A stretch of DNA of 64,000 nt from Streptomyces sp. SS1-1 (GTDB lineage: Bacteria > Actinomycetota > Actinomycetes > Streptomycetales > Streptomycetaceae), in contig NZ_WBXN01000004.1 of the NCBI RefSeq assembly GCF_008973465.1, positions 744,001 to 808,000 on the forward strand, in the 5' to 3' direction. Positions 18,978-27,638 of this stretch are shown in pieces; position 1 is the stretch's first letter; each line of letters starts with the position of its first letter. Below the pieces are notes generated by a model. It made no database searches and was not told where the DNA came from. It saw only the letters and a program-made list of their open reading frames with translations. The translations under genes were made by a program, and so were the position numbers.

Positions 18978-19603
18978 GCCAGCACCACCAGTTGGGCCCG
19001 GTCTCGGGCGCCCAGCTTCACCATCGTGCGGCTGACGTGGGTCTTCGCGGTGAGCGGGCTGACCACCAGGCGGCGGGCGATCTCCTCGTTGGACAGGCCG
19101 ATGCCGACCAGCGCCATGACCTCGCGTTCCCGTTCGGTCAGCCGGGCCAGGGCGTCGGCGGCCGCGGGCTCCTTGGAGCGGGCGGCGAACTCGGCGATCA
19201 GCCGCCGGGTCACGCCCGGCGAGAGCAGCGCGTCCCCGTCGACCACCGCCCGGACCGCGCGCAGCAGTTCGTCCGGTTCGGTGTCCTTCACCAGGAACCC
19301 CGAGGCGCCCGAGCGGATCGCCTCGAAGACGTACTCGTCGAGCTCGAAGGTGGTGAGCATGACCACTTTCACGTCCTCCAGCGCGCTGTCGCCGGTGATC
19401 CGGCGGGTCGCGGCGAGCCCGTCGAGCACGGGCATCCGGATGTCCATGAGGACCACGTCCGGCCGCAGTTCGCGTACCGCGGGCACCGCCTCCTCGCCGT
19501 CCGCGGCCTCCCCGGCCACCTCGATGTCGGGCTGCGCGTCGAGCAGGGCCCGGAAACCGGCCCGCACGAGCGACTGGTCGTCGGCGAGCAGTACGCGGAT
19601 CAC
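18938..19603 (-). CDS. NarL/LuxR-type response regulator
   Basis: 221 residues. Receiver domain with LLADDQ, phospho-acceptor Asp54 in VLMDIRMP and Lys in FLVKD. The C-terminal LuxR-type helix-turn-helix is typical (LTEREREVMALVGIGLSN, then TAKTHVSRTMVKLGARDR). The start is GTG 19603, whose GTGA overlaps the stop of the upstream sensor kinase, so the two are translationally coupled. Normal length and complete. Targets are not indicated by the neighbours. Confidence 0.95.
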   Translation of the reverse strand: MIRVLLADDQSLVRAGFRALLDAQPDIEVAGEAADGEEAVPAVRELRPDVVLMDIRMPVLDGLAATRRITGDSALEDVKVVMLTTFELDEYVFEAIRSGASGFLVKDTEPDELLRAVRAVVDGDALLSPGVTRRLIAEFAARSKEPAAADALARLTEREREVMALVGIGLSNEEIARRLVVSPLTAKTHVSRTMVKLGARDRAQLVVLAYESGLVRPGWLG

Positions 19604-20865
19604 CGGTCCTCCTCCTGAGGGGTCGTGTTCTTCGCGCGCTTCGACGCCGTGAGCGGCAGGACGGCGAGGACCCGGAAGCCGCCGTCGCCGCGCGGGCCCG
19701 CCTCGATGGTGCCACCGAGCGCGGCGGCACGTTCCCGCATGCCGGCCAGCCCGTTGCCGCTGCCGCCCGCGTCGGCGCCGGTCGCGGGCCCGTCGTCGTC
19801 GACGCACAGCCGCAGCGTCGTCCCGTCCGGCTGCTCGAACCGCACGCGCGCGTGCCGCGATCCGGAGTGGCGTACGACGTTGGTGAGGGCCTCCTGGACG
19901 ATCCGGAAGGCCGCGAGGTCCGTGCCCGGCGGGAGCGGGGGCGGCTCGCCCTGGACCGCGACGGTGAGCCCGGCTCCGGCCGCCTGGGCCACGAGTTCGG
20001 GCAGCCGGGCGAGGCCGGGGGCGGGGGCGCGTGGGGCGGCGCCGGGCGCGCGGAGGGTGTCGAGGACCTGGCGGACCTCGCCGAGCGCCTCCTTGCTCTG
20101 TGCCTTGATGGTGGTGAGCGCGGTGCGCGCCTGCTCGGGGTCGGTGTCCAGGAGGGCGAGGCCGACCCCCGCCTGGACGTTGATCACCGAGATGCTGTGG
20201 GCGAGGACGTCGTGCAGTTCGCGGGCGATCCGCAGCCGCTCCTCGTCGGCGCGCCGCCGCGCCGCCTGGGCCCGTTCGGCCCGTTCCCTCGCCCACTGCT
20301 CCCGGCGGGCCCGCGCCAGTTCCGACACCGCCACGATGGCGGCGACCCAGGCGGCGACGACCGCCTCCTGCCCCCAGGGGGCGGGCCCGTCCCCGGTGGG
20401 CGGCAGCCAGCGGTACAGCCAGTGGCCGACGAGGACATGCCCCGCCCACAGGGACCCGACGGCCGTCCAGGCGGCCCGCCGGTGCCCGGCGACGACGGCG
20501 TTGAAGCAGGCGACGGCGACCGTCAGGAAGACCGGGCCGTAGGGATAGCCGGCGGCCAGGTAGAGCAGGGCGGCCGCCGAGGTGCCGAAGACGACCGGCA
20601 CCGGGTACCGCTTGCGCCACAGCAGCAGGGCCGACGCCACGAACAGCAGTGCCCGCGCGAACGGGTCGAGGTCCTGACGCCCGTCGTGCTGCCCGCGGGC
20701 GGCGAACGAGGACCCGGCCAGCACGACGACGGTGACCAGCGCGGTGGAGCGCCAGGGCCACCGGGGAGCGCGCTCGGCGTCGTCGTCCCAGCGGTTCCAC
20801 CACGGCGGCCCGTGCCGCCACCACGCCGGTGGACCGCCGGGCCGGTGCGCCTGCTGCTCGTCCAT
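19600..20865 (-). CDS. NarL-type sensor histidine kinase (HisKA_3)
   Basis: 421 residues from ATG 20865 (GTG 20874 would add three). A Trp/Pro-rich cytosolic start is followed by four to five membrane helices (about 40-178) with almost no outer loop, so it senses membrane or cytosolic signals. The dimerisation/phosphotransfer helix has His218 in ARELHDVLAHSISV. The ATP-binding domain ends with the GNGLAGMRERAAALGG motif of this kinase class. The gene is upstream of and overlaps its response regulator. Confidence 0.94.
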   Translation of the reverse strand: MDEQQAHRPGGPPAWWRHGPPWWNRWDDDAERAPRWPWRSTALVTVVVLAGSSFAARGQHDGRQDLDPFARALLFVASALLLWRKRYPVPVVFGTSAAALLYLAAGYPYGPVFLTVAVACFNAVVAGHRRAAWTAVGSLWAGHVLVGHWLYRWLPPTGDGPAPWGQEAVVAAWVAAIVAVSELARARREQWARERAERAQAARRRADEERLRIARELHDVLAHSISVINVQAGVGLALLDTDPEQARTALTTIKAQSKEALGEVRQVLDTLRAPGAAPRAPAPGLARLPELVAQAAGAGLTVAVQGEPPPLPPGTDLAAFRIVQEALTNVVRHSGSRHARVRFEQPDGTTLRLCVDDDGPATGADAGGSGNGLAGMRERAAALGGTIEAGPRGDGGFRVLAVLPLTASKRAKNTTPQEEDR

Positions 20866-20950
20866 GGTGGCCACGCTAGACGCGAGGGCCCCGGGCCGGC
20901 GTCACCCGCGCGTGGTGATCACGCGTACTCCTCGTGCAGTACGCCGCCGC

Positions 20951-21646
20951 TCAGCGCAGGCCGACCTCGTGCGCGATGCGGGCCGCCGCGCGCCGGAAGA
21001 ACGGCGGCCGGTCCTCCACGACCCGGTTGAACTGGCCGAAGAGCTCGAAGCCGACCAGCCCGAAGAGTTCCGCCCAGGCGGCGATGAGGGCCACGACCGT
21101 CGCCGGGGGCAGGTCGGGGGCGAGGTCGGCCGCCATGCGCCCGGCCTCGGCGGTCAGGTCGTCCGGCAGTGCGGGCGCGTCGGCGAGGACGCCCCGCTGA
21201 TGGGCGTCGCGCACGATGCCGACGAACAGCAGGCCCACGCGGGAGGCGGCCGGGACCGTCGTCAGGGGAGCGGTGTAGCCGGGCACCGGCGACCCGTAGA
21301 TCAGCGCGTACTCGTGCGGGTGCTCCAGCGCCCAGGTACGGACGGCCTCCGCGACCGCCGTCCACCGCTCCAGCGGCGGGGCGTCCGCGATCCTCTCGTT
21401 CGCCGCCTCGGCGGACGCGCCGAGGGAGTCGTAGGCGTCGATGATGAGGGCGGTCAGCAGGTCGTCGCGGCTGGGGAAATAGCGGTAGAGCGCGGAGGAG
21501 ACCATGCCGAGGGACCGGGCGACGGCGCGCAGCGAGAGCCGGGACGCGCCCTCCTCCGCGAGCTGTCTGCGGGCCTCCTCCTTGATCGCGGCGGTCACTT
21601 CCATGCGTGCGCGGGCCCGGGCGCCCTGGGGGGTGCTGCTGCTCAT
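20951..21646 (-). CDS. TetR-family regulator, likely local repressor of the divergent reductase
   Basis: 231 residues. Helix-turn-helix in LRAVARSLGMVSSALYRYFP (about 44-63). The C-terminal domain resembles the WHG-containing group (PVPGYTAPL, then ELFGLVGFELFGQF). ATG 21646 is used; an internal ATG at residue 15 also fits. It is divergent from a deazaflavin-dependent reductase gene, and the 157 bp between them hold two copies of GAGAGC-N3-GCTCT(C). This is the usual layout for a self-regulating repressor and its target. Confidence 0.9.
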   Translation of the reverse strand: MSSSTPQGARARARMEVTAAIKEEARRQLAEEGASRLSLRAVARSLGMVSSALYRYFPSRDDLLTALIIDAYDSLGASAEAANERIADAPPLERWTAVAEAVRTWALEHPHEYALIYGSPVPGYTAPLTTVPAASRVGLLFVGIVRDAHQRGVLADAPALPDDLTAEAGRMAADLAPDLPPATVVALIAAWAELFGLVGFELFGQFNRVVEDRPPFFRRAAARIAHEVGLR

Positions 21647-21686
21647 ACCGCGCAGTCTTCCATGAAATCAGAGCGGTGCACACAAT

Positions 21687-21757
21687 CGAGAGCACCGCTC
21701 TTGCTTTGGATCGCCGTTCTCGTGCAGACTGTCTCTCGAGCGAGAGCAGTGCTCTCG
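21687..21757. promoter_or_regulatory. Two TetR-type operators GAGAGC-N3-GCTCTC around a promoter
   Basis: Site 1 (21687-21702) is CGAGAGCACCGCTCTT; site 2 (21741-21757) is the perfect 17-bp palindrome CGAGAGCA-G-TGCTCTCG. Between them lie TTGCTT (21701-21706) and CAGACT (21725-21730), a possible -35/-10 pair with 18 bp spacing for the rightward reductase. The sites therefore flank the promoter. A longer inverted repeat, AGAGCGGTGC (21670-21679) with GCACCGCTCT (21692-21701), overlaps site 1. Confidence 0.7.
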
Positions 21758-21803
21758 AAGTCAGGTCTCCGGGCCGTCCGGCCCGCCGTCCAAAGGGGTC
21801 ACC

Positions 21804-22253
21804 ATGTCGTCGCCGTACTACCTCAAGGGCAGTCCGCTCAACGTCCGCTTCAACAACGTCGTCGGCTGGCTGGCCCGGCACGGCCTGAGCATCGTGGGCA
21901 CGGCGGAGCTGTCGGTGCGCGGCCGCAAGAGCGGCAAGATGCAGCGCCTCCCGGTCAATCCGCACATCCTCGACGGTGTGCAGTACCTCGTCTCGGCCCG
22001 CGGGCACTCCCAGTGGGTGCGCAACATGCGCGTCGCCGGCGGCGGTGAGCTGCGGGTCGGGCGCAAGGTGCGCACGTTCACCGCGGTGGAGGTCCCCGAC
22101 GAGGAGAAGCTCCCGATCCTGCGTACCTACCTGGAGAAGTGGGGCTGGGAGGTCAACCAGTACTTCCAGGGCGTGACCGCGAAGTCCACCGACGAGGAGA
22201 TCGTCGCCTGCGCCCCGGACCACCCCGTCTTCCGGATCACGGTCGACGGGTGA
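21804..22253 (+). CDS. Deazaflavin (F420)-dependent nitroreductase family protein
   Basis: 149 residues of the small split-beta-barrel family that includes mycobacterial Ddn and uses F420H2 or a flavin. Motifs in order: LSVRGRKSGKMQRLPVNPH, then QYLVSARGHSQWVRNMRVAG, which form the cofactor-phosphate site. The end WGWEVNQYF and DHPVFRI are also family-like. It probably reduces a quinone-like or toxic small molecule, in keeping with control by the divergent TetR gene. ATG 21804. Confidence 0.88.
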   Translation: MSSPYYLKGSPLNVRFNNVVGWLARHGLSIVGTAELSVRGRKSGKMQRLPVNPHILDGVQYLVSARGHSQWVRNMRVAGGGELRVGRKVRTFTAVEVPDEEKLPILRTYLEKWGWEVNQYFQGVTAKSTDEEIVACAPDHPVFRITVDG

Positions 22254-22260
22254 GGTCCCG

Positions 22261-22293
22261 GGGCGGTCGGCGTCACCTGGGCGGTCGGCGTCA
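22261..22293. repeat. Direct repeat of GGGCGGTCGGCGTCA
   Basis: Two exact 15-bp copies (22261-22275 and 22279-22293) with 3 bp between, sitting at the convergent ends of two genes. The second copy includes the stop codon of the flavoprotein gene. Likely a small local duplication. Confidence 0.8.
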
Positions 22294-23529
22294 GGAGGCC
22301 GGCTGCTCGTCCGCGGGCGTCTGCCGGCGGTCCAGCGCGCTCAGCGCGCGGTGGGCCATGGGGTGGGTGCGGACGAGCTCGGCGAGGGTCGTGGAGCCGC
22401 GGGTGATGTCCGTGAACGCCTTCCAGGCCGGCCGGAACCCGGTCAGCACCGCGTGGAAGATGCCGGGCCGGCGCTCGAACACCGTCAGCATCCGCTTTCC
22501 GACGCTCATCTCCACACCAAGGCCCGCCTTGACGGCGAACGCGTAGTTCAGCGCCTGGCGCCGGGTGTCGACCGCGTCGTGCGCCTCGGCGATGCGCACC
22601 GCCCACTCCCCCGCGAGCCGGCCCGAACGCAGCGCGAAGGAGATGCCCTCGCGGGTCCACGGCTCCAGCAGGCCCGCCGCGTCCCCGCACACCAGCACCC
22701 GCCCGCGCGAGAGCGGCGAGTCCTCCGCGCGGCAGCGCGTCAGATGACCCGAGGAGATGCTCGGTTCGAACCCGGCGAGCCCGAGCCGCCCGATGAACTC
22801 CTCCAAGTACCGCTTGGTCGCGGCGCCTTCGCCACGCGCGGAGATCACACCCACCGTCAGGGTGTCGCCCTTGGGGAACACCCAGCCGTAACTGCCGGGC
22901 ATCGGGCCCCAGTCGATGAGCACCCGGCCCTTCCAGTCCTCGGCGACCGTCTCCGGCACCGGGATCTCCGCCTCCAGGCCGAGGTCGACCTGGTCGACCT
23001 TCACCCCGACATGCGCCCCTATGCGGCTGGCGCTGCCGTCCGCGCCCACCACGGCCCGGGCGAGGACGGTCTCCCCTCCCTGCAGGACGAGGGCGACGCT
23101 GCGCCGGTCCGGCACGGCCGAGCCGTGCTGCTCGACGCGCTGCACGGTGACGCCGGTGCGCAGCTCGGCGCCCGCCTTCTGCGCGTGCTCGACGAGCTGC
23201 TGGTCGAACTCGGGCCGGTTGATCAGCCCGAACAGCGTCTGCCGGGAGCGGCGGGTGCGCGCGAAGCGGCCGTTGTGGGAGAAGGTCACCGCGTGCACGC
23301 GGTCCCGCAGCGGGAGCTCGAAGCCGGGCGGGAGGGAGTCCCGCGAGGGGCCGATGATGCCGCCGCCGCACGTCTTGTACCGGGGCAGTTCGGCCTTCTC
23401 CAGCAGCAGCACGCGCCTTCCGGCGACCGCCGCCGCGTAGGCGGCCGAGGCACCGGCCGGACCCGCACCCACCACGACGACGTCCCAGACCTGCCGTTCG
23501 TCGTCCGCCGAAGAGTTCTCGCTGCTCAC
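22291..23529 (-). CDS. Geranylgeranyl-reductase-family FAD oxidoreductase
   Basis: 412 residues. N-terminal dinucleotide fold VVVVGAGPAGASAAYAAA, then the family motif PRYKTCGGGIIG, and the second FAD motif RVLVCGDAAGLLEPWTREG. These enzymes saturate isoprenoid chains, for example those of menaquinone or lipids, using NAD(P)H. No isoprenoid gene is nearby, so the substrate is open. GTG start at 23529. Normal length. It is divergent from the M20 dipeptidase, with 133 bp between. Confidence 0.87.
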   Translation of the reverse strand: MSSENSSADDERQVWDVVVVGAGPAGASAAYAAAVAGRRVLLLEKAELPRYKTCGGGIIGPSRDSLPPGFELPLRDRVHAVTFSHNGRFARTRRSRQTLFGLINRPEFDQQLVEHAQKAGAELRTGVTVQRVEQHGSAVPDRRSVALVLQGGETVLARAVVGADGSASRIGAHVGVKVDQVDLGLEAEIPVPETVAEDWKGRVLIDWGPMPGSYGWVFPKGDTLTVGVISARGEGAATKRYLEEFIGRLGLAGFEPSISSGHLTRCRAEDSPLSRGRVLVCGDAAGLLEPWTREGISFALRSGRLAGEWAVRIAEAHDAVDTRRQALNYAFAVKAGLGVEMSVGKRMLTVFERRPGIFHAVLTGFRPAWKAFTDITRGSTTLAELVRTHPMAHRALSALDRRQTPADEQPAS

Positions 23530-23662
23530 GATGGCCTACTGCTCCCGCTCTGTTCGCCGCCCGATGCTGTCCCCCGCATCCTACGGCGGGCGTCGTCGCA
23601 GGCCACTGTGGGAGGATCACAGCACTCACGCGTACAACGTCGCACCCACAAGGAGCGTGCCC

Positions 23663-25018
23663 ATGTCGTCGATTCCGGTCGCCGAGACCGTCGCCTCGCT
23701 GATGCCGCGGGCGAAGGCGGAGCTCACCGAGCTGGTGGCCTTCAAGTCGGTGGCGGACTTCGACCAGTTCCCGAGGAGCGAGAGCGAGGGAGCGGCCCGC
23801 TGGGTCGCCGACGCCCTGCGCGCGGAGGGCTTCGAGGACGTCGCCCTGCTGGACACCCCCGACGGCACCCAGTCCGTGTACGGCTACCTGCCCGGACCCG
23901 AGGGCGCGAAGACCGTGCTGCTGTACGCCCACTACGACGTGCAGCCCCCGCTGGACGAGGCCGGGTGGGACACCCCGCCCTTCGAGCTGACCGAGCGCGA
24001 CGGCCGGTGGTACGGGCGCGGGGCCGCCGACTGCAAGGGCGGCGTGATCATGCACCTGCTGGCGCTGCGCGCGCTCAAGGCGAACGGCGGCGTCCCGGTG
24101 CATGTGAAGGTGATCGCCGAGGGCTCCGAGGAGATGGGCACGGGCGGCCTGGAGCGGTACGCCGAGGCGCACCCGGAGCTGCTGACGGCCGACACGATCG
24201 TGATCGGCGACTCGGGCAACTTCCGGGTCGGTCTGCCGACGGTCACCACGACGCTGCGCGGCATGACGATGGTCCGCGTGCAGATCGACACGCTCGCCGG
24301 GAACCTGCACTCCGGCCAGTTCGGCGGGGCCGCGCCCGACGCGCTGGGCGCGCTGATCCGCGTGCTGGACTCGCTGCGCGCCGAGGACGGCTCGACGACC
24401 GTCGACGGGCTGACCGGCGAGTCGTCCTGGGAGGGACTGCAGTACGACGAGGCGCAGTTCCGCAGGGACGCCAAGGTGCTCGACGGCGTGGAGCTGATCG
24501 GCTCCGGCACGGTCGCCGACCGGATCTGGGCCCGCCCGGCCGTGACGGTCCTCGGCATCGACTGCCCGCCGGTGGTCGGCGCCACCCCGTCCGTGCAGGC
24601 GAGCGCCCGTGCCCTGGTGAGCCTGCGGGTGCCGCCGGGCGTCGACGCGGCCCAGGCCACCAAGCTGCTCCAGGCCCACCTGGAGTCGCACACGCCGTGG
24701 GGCGCGCGGATCAGCACCGAGCAGGTCGGTCAGGGCCAGGCGTTCCGCGCCGACACGGCCAGCCCGGCGTACCAGGCCATGGCGGACGCGATGGCGGTGG
24801 CGTACCCGGGCGAGGAGATGCAGTACGCCGGCCAGGGCGGCTCGATCCCGCTGTGCAACACGCTGGCCTCGCTCTACCCGGAGGCGGAGATCCTCCTGAT
24901 CGGCCTGAGCGAGCCCGAGGCGCAGATCCACGCCGTCAACGAGAGCGTGTCGCCGCAGGAGCTGGAGCGGCTGTCGGTCGCCGAGGCGCTGTTCCTGCGC
25001 AACTACGCCGGAAGCTGA
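23663..25018 (+). CDS. M20-family dipeptidase / zinc metallopeptidase
   Basis: 451 residues from ATG 23663, with AAGGAG 8 bp upstream. Two-zinc aminoacylase/dipeptidase of the M20 family, probably cytosolic. Metal motifs: LLYAHYDVQPP (His, then Asp), YGRGAADCKGG (bridging Asp), EGSEEMG (catalytic and ligand Glu), and a late AQIHAVNES (His). The dimerisation insertion contains TIVIGDSGNFRVG and LRGMTMVRVQ. It likely cleaves small peptides for nutrition. The frame is open upstream to 23531 but that part has no family similarity. Confidence 0.93.
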   Translation: MSSIPVAETVASLMPRAKAELTELVAFKSVADFDQFPRSESEGAARWVADALRAEGFEDVALLDTPDGTQSVYGYLPGPEGAKTVLLYAHYDVQPPLDEAGWDTPPFELTERDGRWYGRGAADCKGGVIMHLLALRALKANGGVPVHVKVIAEGSEEMGTGGLERYAEAHPELLTADTIVIGDSGNFRVGLPTVTTTLRGMTMVRVQIDTLAGNLHSGQFGGAAPDALGALIRVLDSLRAEDGSTTVDGLTGESSWEGLQYDEAQFRRDAKVLDGVELIGSGTVADRIWARPAVTVLGIDCPPVVGATPSVQASARALVSLRVPPGVDAAQATKLLQAHLESHTPWGARISTEQVGQGQAFRADTASPAYQAMADAMAVAYPGEEMQYAGQGGSIPLCNTLASLYPEAEILLIGLSEPEAQIHAVNESVSPQELERLSVAEALFLRNYAGS

Positions 25019-25026
25019 GCCGGCGG

Positions 25027-25050
25027 CGGGGGGCACGCCGGTGCCCCCCG
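25027..25050. terminator. Hairpin terminator between convergent genes
   Basis: CGGGGGGCAC-gccg-GTGCCCCCCG: perfect 10-bp arms with a 4-base loop, 8 bp after the dipeptidase stop and just before the convergent TmrB-NUDIX stop. No T-run, as is common for Streptomyces terminators; it can act in both directions. Confidence 0.75.
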
Positions 25051-25057
25051 CGCCCGG

Positions 25058-26101
25058 TCAGGACGGTGCCGGGGTCCCCGCCTCCAGGTACAGCGCCGCC
25101 CCGCGCTCACGGGCGCGCAGCGCCCAGCGCAGCCGTTCGTAGCGCACCGGTGGCAGCAGGTCGGCGGCCTCGGCCTCGGTGACGAAGCGCCAGTCCCGCA
25201 GCTCGGGGCCGGGCAGCACCAGCCGCTCGGCGTCGGCGGAGTCCAGCCGGCCGCCGTCGAACAGCAGCCGCAGACCGCCGTAGCGGGGCGGTTCGGGCCG
25301 CTCCCAGTCGACGACCAGGAGCCGCGGCACGTCCTGGAGCCGTATCCCGGTCTCCTCGGTGACCTCGCGCATACCACCGCGCGCGGGCGCCTCGCCGGGT
25401 TCGACGACACCGCCGGGGAACTCCCAGCCGGCCTTGTACGTGGGGTCGACCAGCAGGACGCGGTCCCGCTCGTCGAAGAGGAGCACCCCGGCGGCGAGGG
25501 TCTCGGCGGTGGGCTCCGGCGTCTGCACGATGTCGCAGACCGGCACCTCGCCGTTGCCGACCGCCGCGGCGATCCGCACGGCGGTCTCGTACGGCGTCAG
25601 ACAGCTGTTGTCGACCGGGTGGGCGTCGGCCAGCAGCCACGCGGCGAGCGCGGCGCGGTAGGGCTCGATGTGGTCGTAGGACCACTGCCGGACGCTCATC
25701 TCGCCGTCGGGGGCGTCGGGCGGTATCTCGCGCCCCGCTATCCGCGTGCGCAGGATCGTTTCCGCCGGGGCGAGGAGCACGTGCTGGACGGTGATGCGGC
25801 GGGCGGCGAGACCACCGAAGATCTCGTCGCGGTACTCCTGGCGCAGCAGGGTCATGGGGACCACGAGCGTCCCGCCGAGCTCGGCGTGCAGCGCCGCCGC
25901 GGTGTCGATCACCAGGCGCCGCCAGATCGGCAGGTCCTGGAAGTCGCCGACCTCGGCCAGGTGTTTGGGCGGCAGCAGGTGGGTGAGCGCCGCGCCGATG
26001 ACCTCGGGGTCGAAGAGCGTGCTGTTCGGGATCAGCTCGATCAGCTCCCGTGCGGTGGTGGTCTTCCCCGCACCGAACGCGCCGTTGATCCAGACGATCA
26101 C
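25058..26101 (-). CDS. TmrB-like P-loop domain fused to a NUDIX hydrolase
   Basis: 347 residues, two domains. Residues 1 to about 190 follow Bacillus TmrB (tunicamycin resistance) closely: MIVWINGAFGAGKTTTA with the P-loop, STLFDPEVIGAALTHLLP, DFQDLPIWRRLV and GTLVVPMTLL. Residues about 200-347 are a NUDIX domain with a full box GGVVEPGEAPARGGMREVTE (231-250) continuing to Ile253. The first half should bind ATP; the second should hydrolyse a nucleoside diphosphate-X. Tunicamycin and its precursors contain UDP-sugar-like parts, so a resistance or house-cleaning role is possible but inferred. ATG 26101. Confidence 0.85.
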   Translation of the reverse strand: MIVWINGAFGAGKTTTARELIELIPNSTLFDPEVIGAALTHLLPPKHLAEVGDFQDLPIWRRLVIDTAAALHAELGGTLVVPMTLLRQEYRDEIFGGLAARRITVQHVLLAPAETILRTRIAGREIPPDAPDGEMSVRQWSYDHIEPYRAALAAWLLADAHPVDNSCLTPYETAVRIAAAVGNGEVPVCDIVQTPEPTAETLAAGVLLFDERDRVLLVDPTYKAGWEFPGGVVEPGEAPARGGMREVTEETGIRLQDVPRLLVVDWERPEPPRYGGLRLLFDGGRLDSADAERLVLPGPELRDWRFVTEAEAADLLPPVRYERLRWALRARERGAALYLEAGTPAPS

Positions 26102-26247
26102 GGTTCCCCCTCTTCTGTTGGCCCCCTGTGGCTTGCCCGCTCCACACTGCCACGGAAACCACTCCGAGGAGAGGGCGCATGACGACGGCGCCGCCCTCCG
26201 CTCGGGAGCGGGGGTGCGGCGCCGTGCGGGCGGGCCGGAGGGGCCTG

Positions 26248-26577
26248 TCAGCCCTTCTTCCCGGAGGTGCGGTGCGGGGCGTCGTTCACGGCCCGGTCCG
26301 CTTCCCGGTTGACGGCCTTGCCGAAGGTCTCCAGGGCCTGGTCCACGTCGACGCCCGCGAGCTTGGTCGCACCGGTCGTGCCGAGACCGTCGATCTTCTT
26401 GCCGCTCACATCCACCCCGGCGGCCTTGATCTTTCCGCCGGTCAGTCCGGGCAGCCCGGTGTCGGGGGCGCCGGTCCCGGGAGGGCCCGCCAACTCCGCC
26501 GAGTGCGACGGGGTGACGGCGGCGACGACGAATCCGGTGGCCAGGGAGGCGATGGCGAGCATGCTGCGCTTCTTCAT
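26248..26577 (-). CDS. Small secreted protein of unknown function
   Basis: 109 residues. Signal peptide MKKRSMLAIASLATGFVV with cleavage probably after SHSA (about 27). The mature part is Gly/Pro/Thr-rich, then Lys- and Ala-containing, ending HRTSGKKG. No cysteines, no recognised domain, no membrane anchor. It lies 70 bp downstream of the TIGR01777 gene in the same direction. Similar short secreted proteins are common in Streptomyces; no function is assigned. Confidence 0.68.
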   Translation of the reverse strand: MKKRSMLAIASLATGFVVAAVTPSHSAELAGPPGTGAPDTGLPGLTGGKIKAAGVDVSGKKIDGLGTTGATKLAGVDVDQALETFGKAVNREADRAVNDAPHRTSGKKG

Positions 26578-26647
26578 GGCCGGTTCAACTGCGAAAACGG
26601 CCGGACGGTCACGCCCAGGCCACGGACGGATCGGACGACGTCCGCGC

Positions 26648-27601
26648 TCAGGCCGCGCGCCGGGTCTCCCGGCGCCGCCCGACGAGCTCGCGGGCCGCGT
26701 CGGGCCAGTCCGGGTGGGTGAAGCGGAAGCCCGCGTCGAGCAGCCGGCCGGGGACCACCCGGCGGCTCTTGAGCAGCAGTTCGGTGTCGGAGCGCAGCAC
26801 GAAGGCGCCGATCTCGGCCATCGCCCTCGTCGCGGGCAGACCGACGGGGACGCGCGCGGCGGAGCGCAGGGCGCTCATGAAGGCGCGCTGCGGCAGCGGC
26901 TCCGGGGCGGCGAGGTTGACCGGCCCGGACAGGTCGTCCCGGGTGATCAGGTACTCGGCGGCGCGGACGAAGTCGTGCTCGTGGATCCAGGAGACGTACT
27001 GCCGTCCGCCCGCGACAGGTCCGCCGAGCCCCAGGCGCGCCAGGCGCAGCAGGACGTCGAACACGCCGCCCCGGTCCGGGCTCATGACCATCGCGGAGCG
27101 CAGGGCCACCTTGCGGGTGCCCGGGGTGTCCGCCTCGTCCAGGGCCCGCTCCCAGGCCTTGGCGATGTCGACGCTGTAGGACCAGTAGCCCGGCACGTCG
27201 GGTTCCCGGCCGCCGATGACGCCGGTCGCCTCGTCGTGAGGCGCGTCGAAACGGTGGGCGTAGACGGTGGCCGTGCTCATCTGGAGCCAGACGCGCGGCG
27301 GCCGGGCGGCGTTCGCGATCGCCTCGCCGACGATCTCGGTCGAGCGGACCCGCGAGTCCATCATGGCCTTCAGGTTGGGCGCGGTGTAGCGGCAACTGAC
27401 GCTGCGACCCGCCAGGTTGACGACGACGTCGCTGCCGTCGATCTCCGCCGCCCACGGCCCCAGGGCCGTGCCGTCCCAGCCGACCTCGCCGGGCCGGGCG
27501 GGACGCCTGGTCAGGACGACGACCTCGTGGCCGGCCGCCGTGAGGGCGCGGTTCAGGATCGTGCCGACCTGCCCGGTGCCCCCGGGGATCACGATCTTCA
27601 T
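26648..27601 (-). CDS. TIGR01777-family NAD-dependent epimerase-like protein (SDR39U1/YfcH type)
   Basis: 317 residues. Extended SDR with an N-terminal IPGGTGQVGTILNRAL dinucleotide motif and the subgroup markers WDGTALGPW, DVVVNLAGRSVSCRYT and STATVYAH. The C-terminal DUF1731 region is present (PARVPVGLPATRAM to VVPGRLLDAGFRFTHPDW). The biochemical role of the family is not settled. ATG 27601; the promoter region contains the perfect palindrome TTTGAACGCGTTCAAA about 38 bp upstream, so it is probably controlled by a TetR-type repressor encoded elsewhere. Confidence 0.9.
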   Translation of the reverse strand: MKIVIPGGTGQVGTILNRALTAAGHEVVVLTRRPARPGEVGWDGTALGPWAAEIDGSDVVVNLAGRSVSCRYTAPNLKAMMDSRVRSTEIVGEAIANAARPPRVWLQMSTATVYAHRFDAPHDEATGVIGGREPDVPGYWSYSVDIAKAWERALDEADTPGTRKVALRSAMVMSPDRGGVFDVLLRLARLGLGGPVAGGRQYVSWIHEHDFVRAAEYLITRDDLSGPVNLAAPEPLPQRAFMSALRSAARVPVGLPATRAMAEIGAFVLRSDTELLLKSRRVVPGRLLDAGFRFTHPDWPDAARELVGRRRETRRAA

Positions 27602-27638
27602 GTGGTTCCCCTCTCGTACGGGACGACCCTAGCCCATA

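Noticed and set aside
22127..25036. Long open frame on the - strand across the flavoprotein and dipeptidase region
   Set aside because: Overlaps two genes with intact family motifs in the proper frames; its own translation is repetitive Arg/Gly/Leu and matches nothing.
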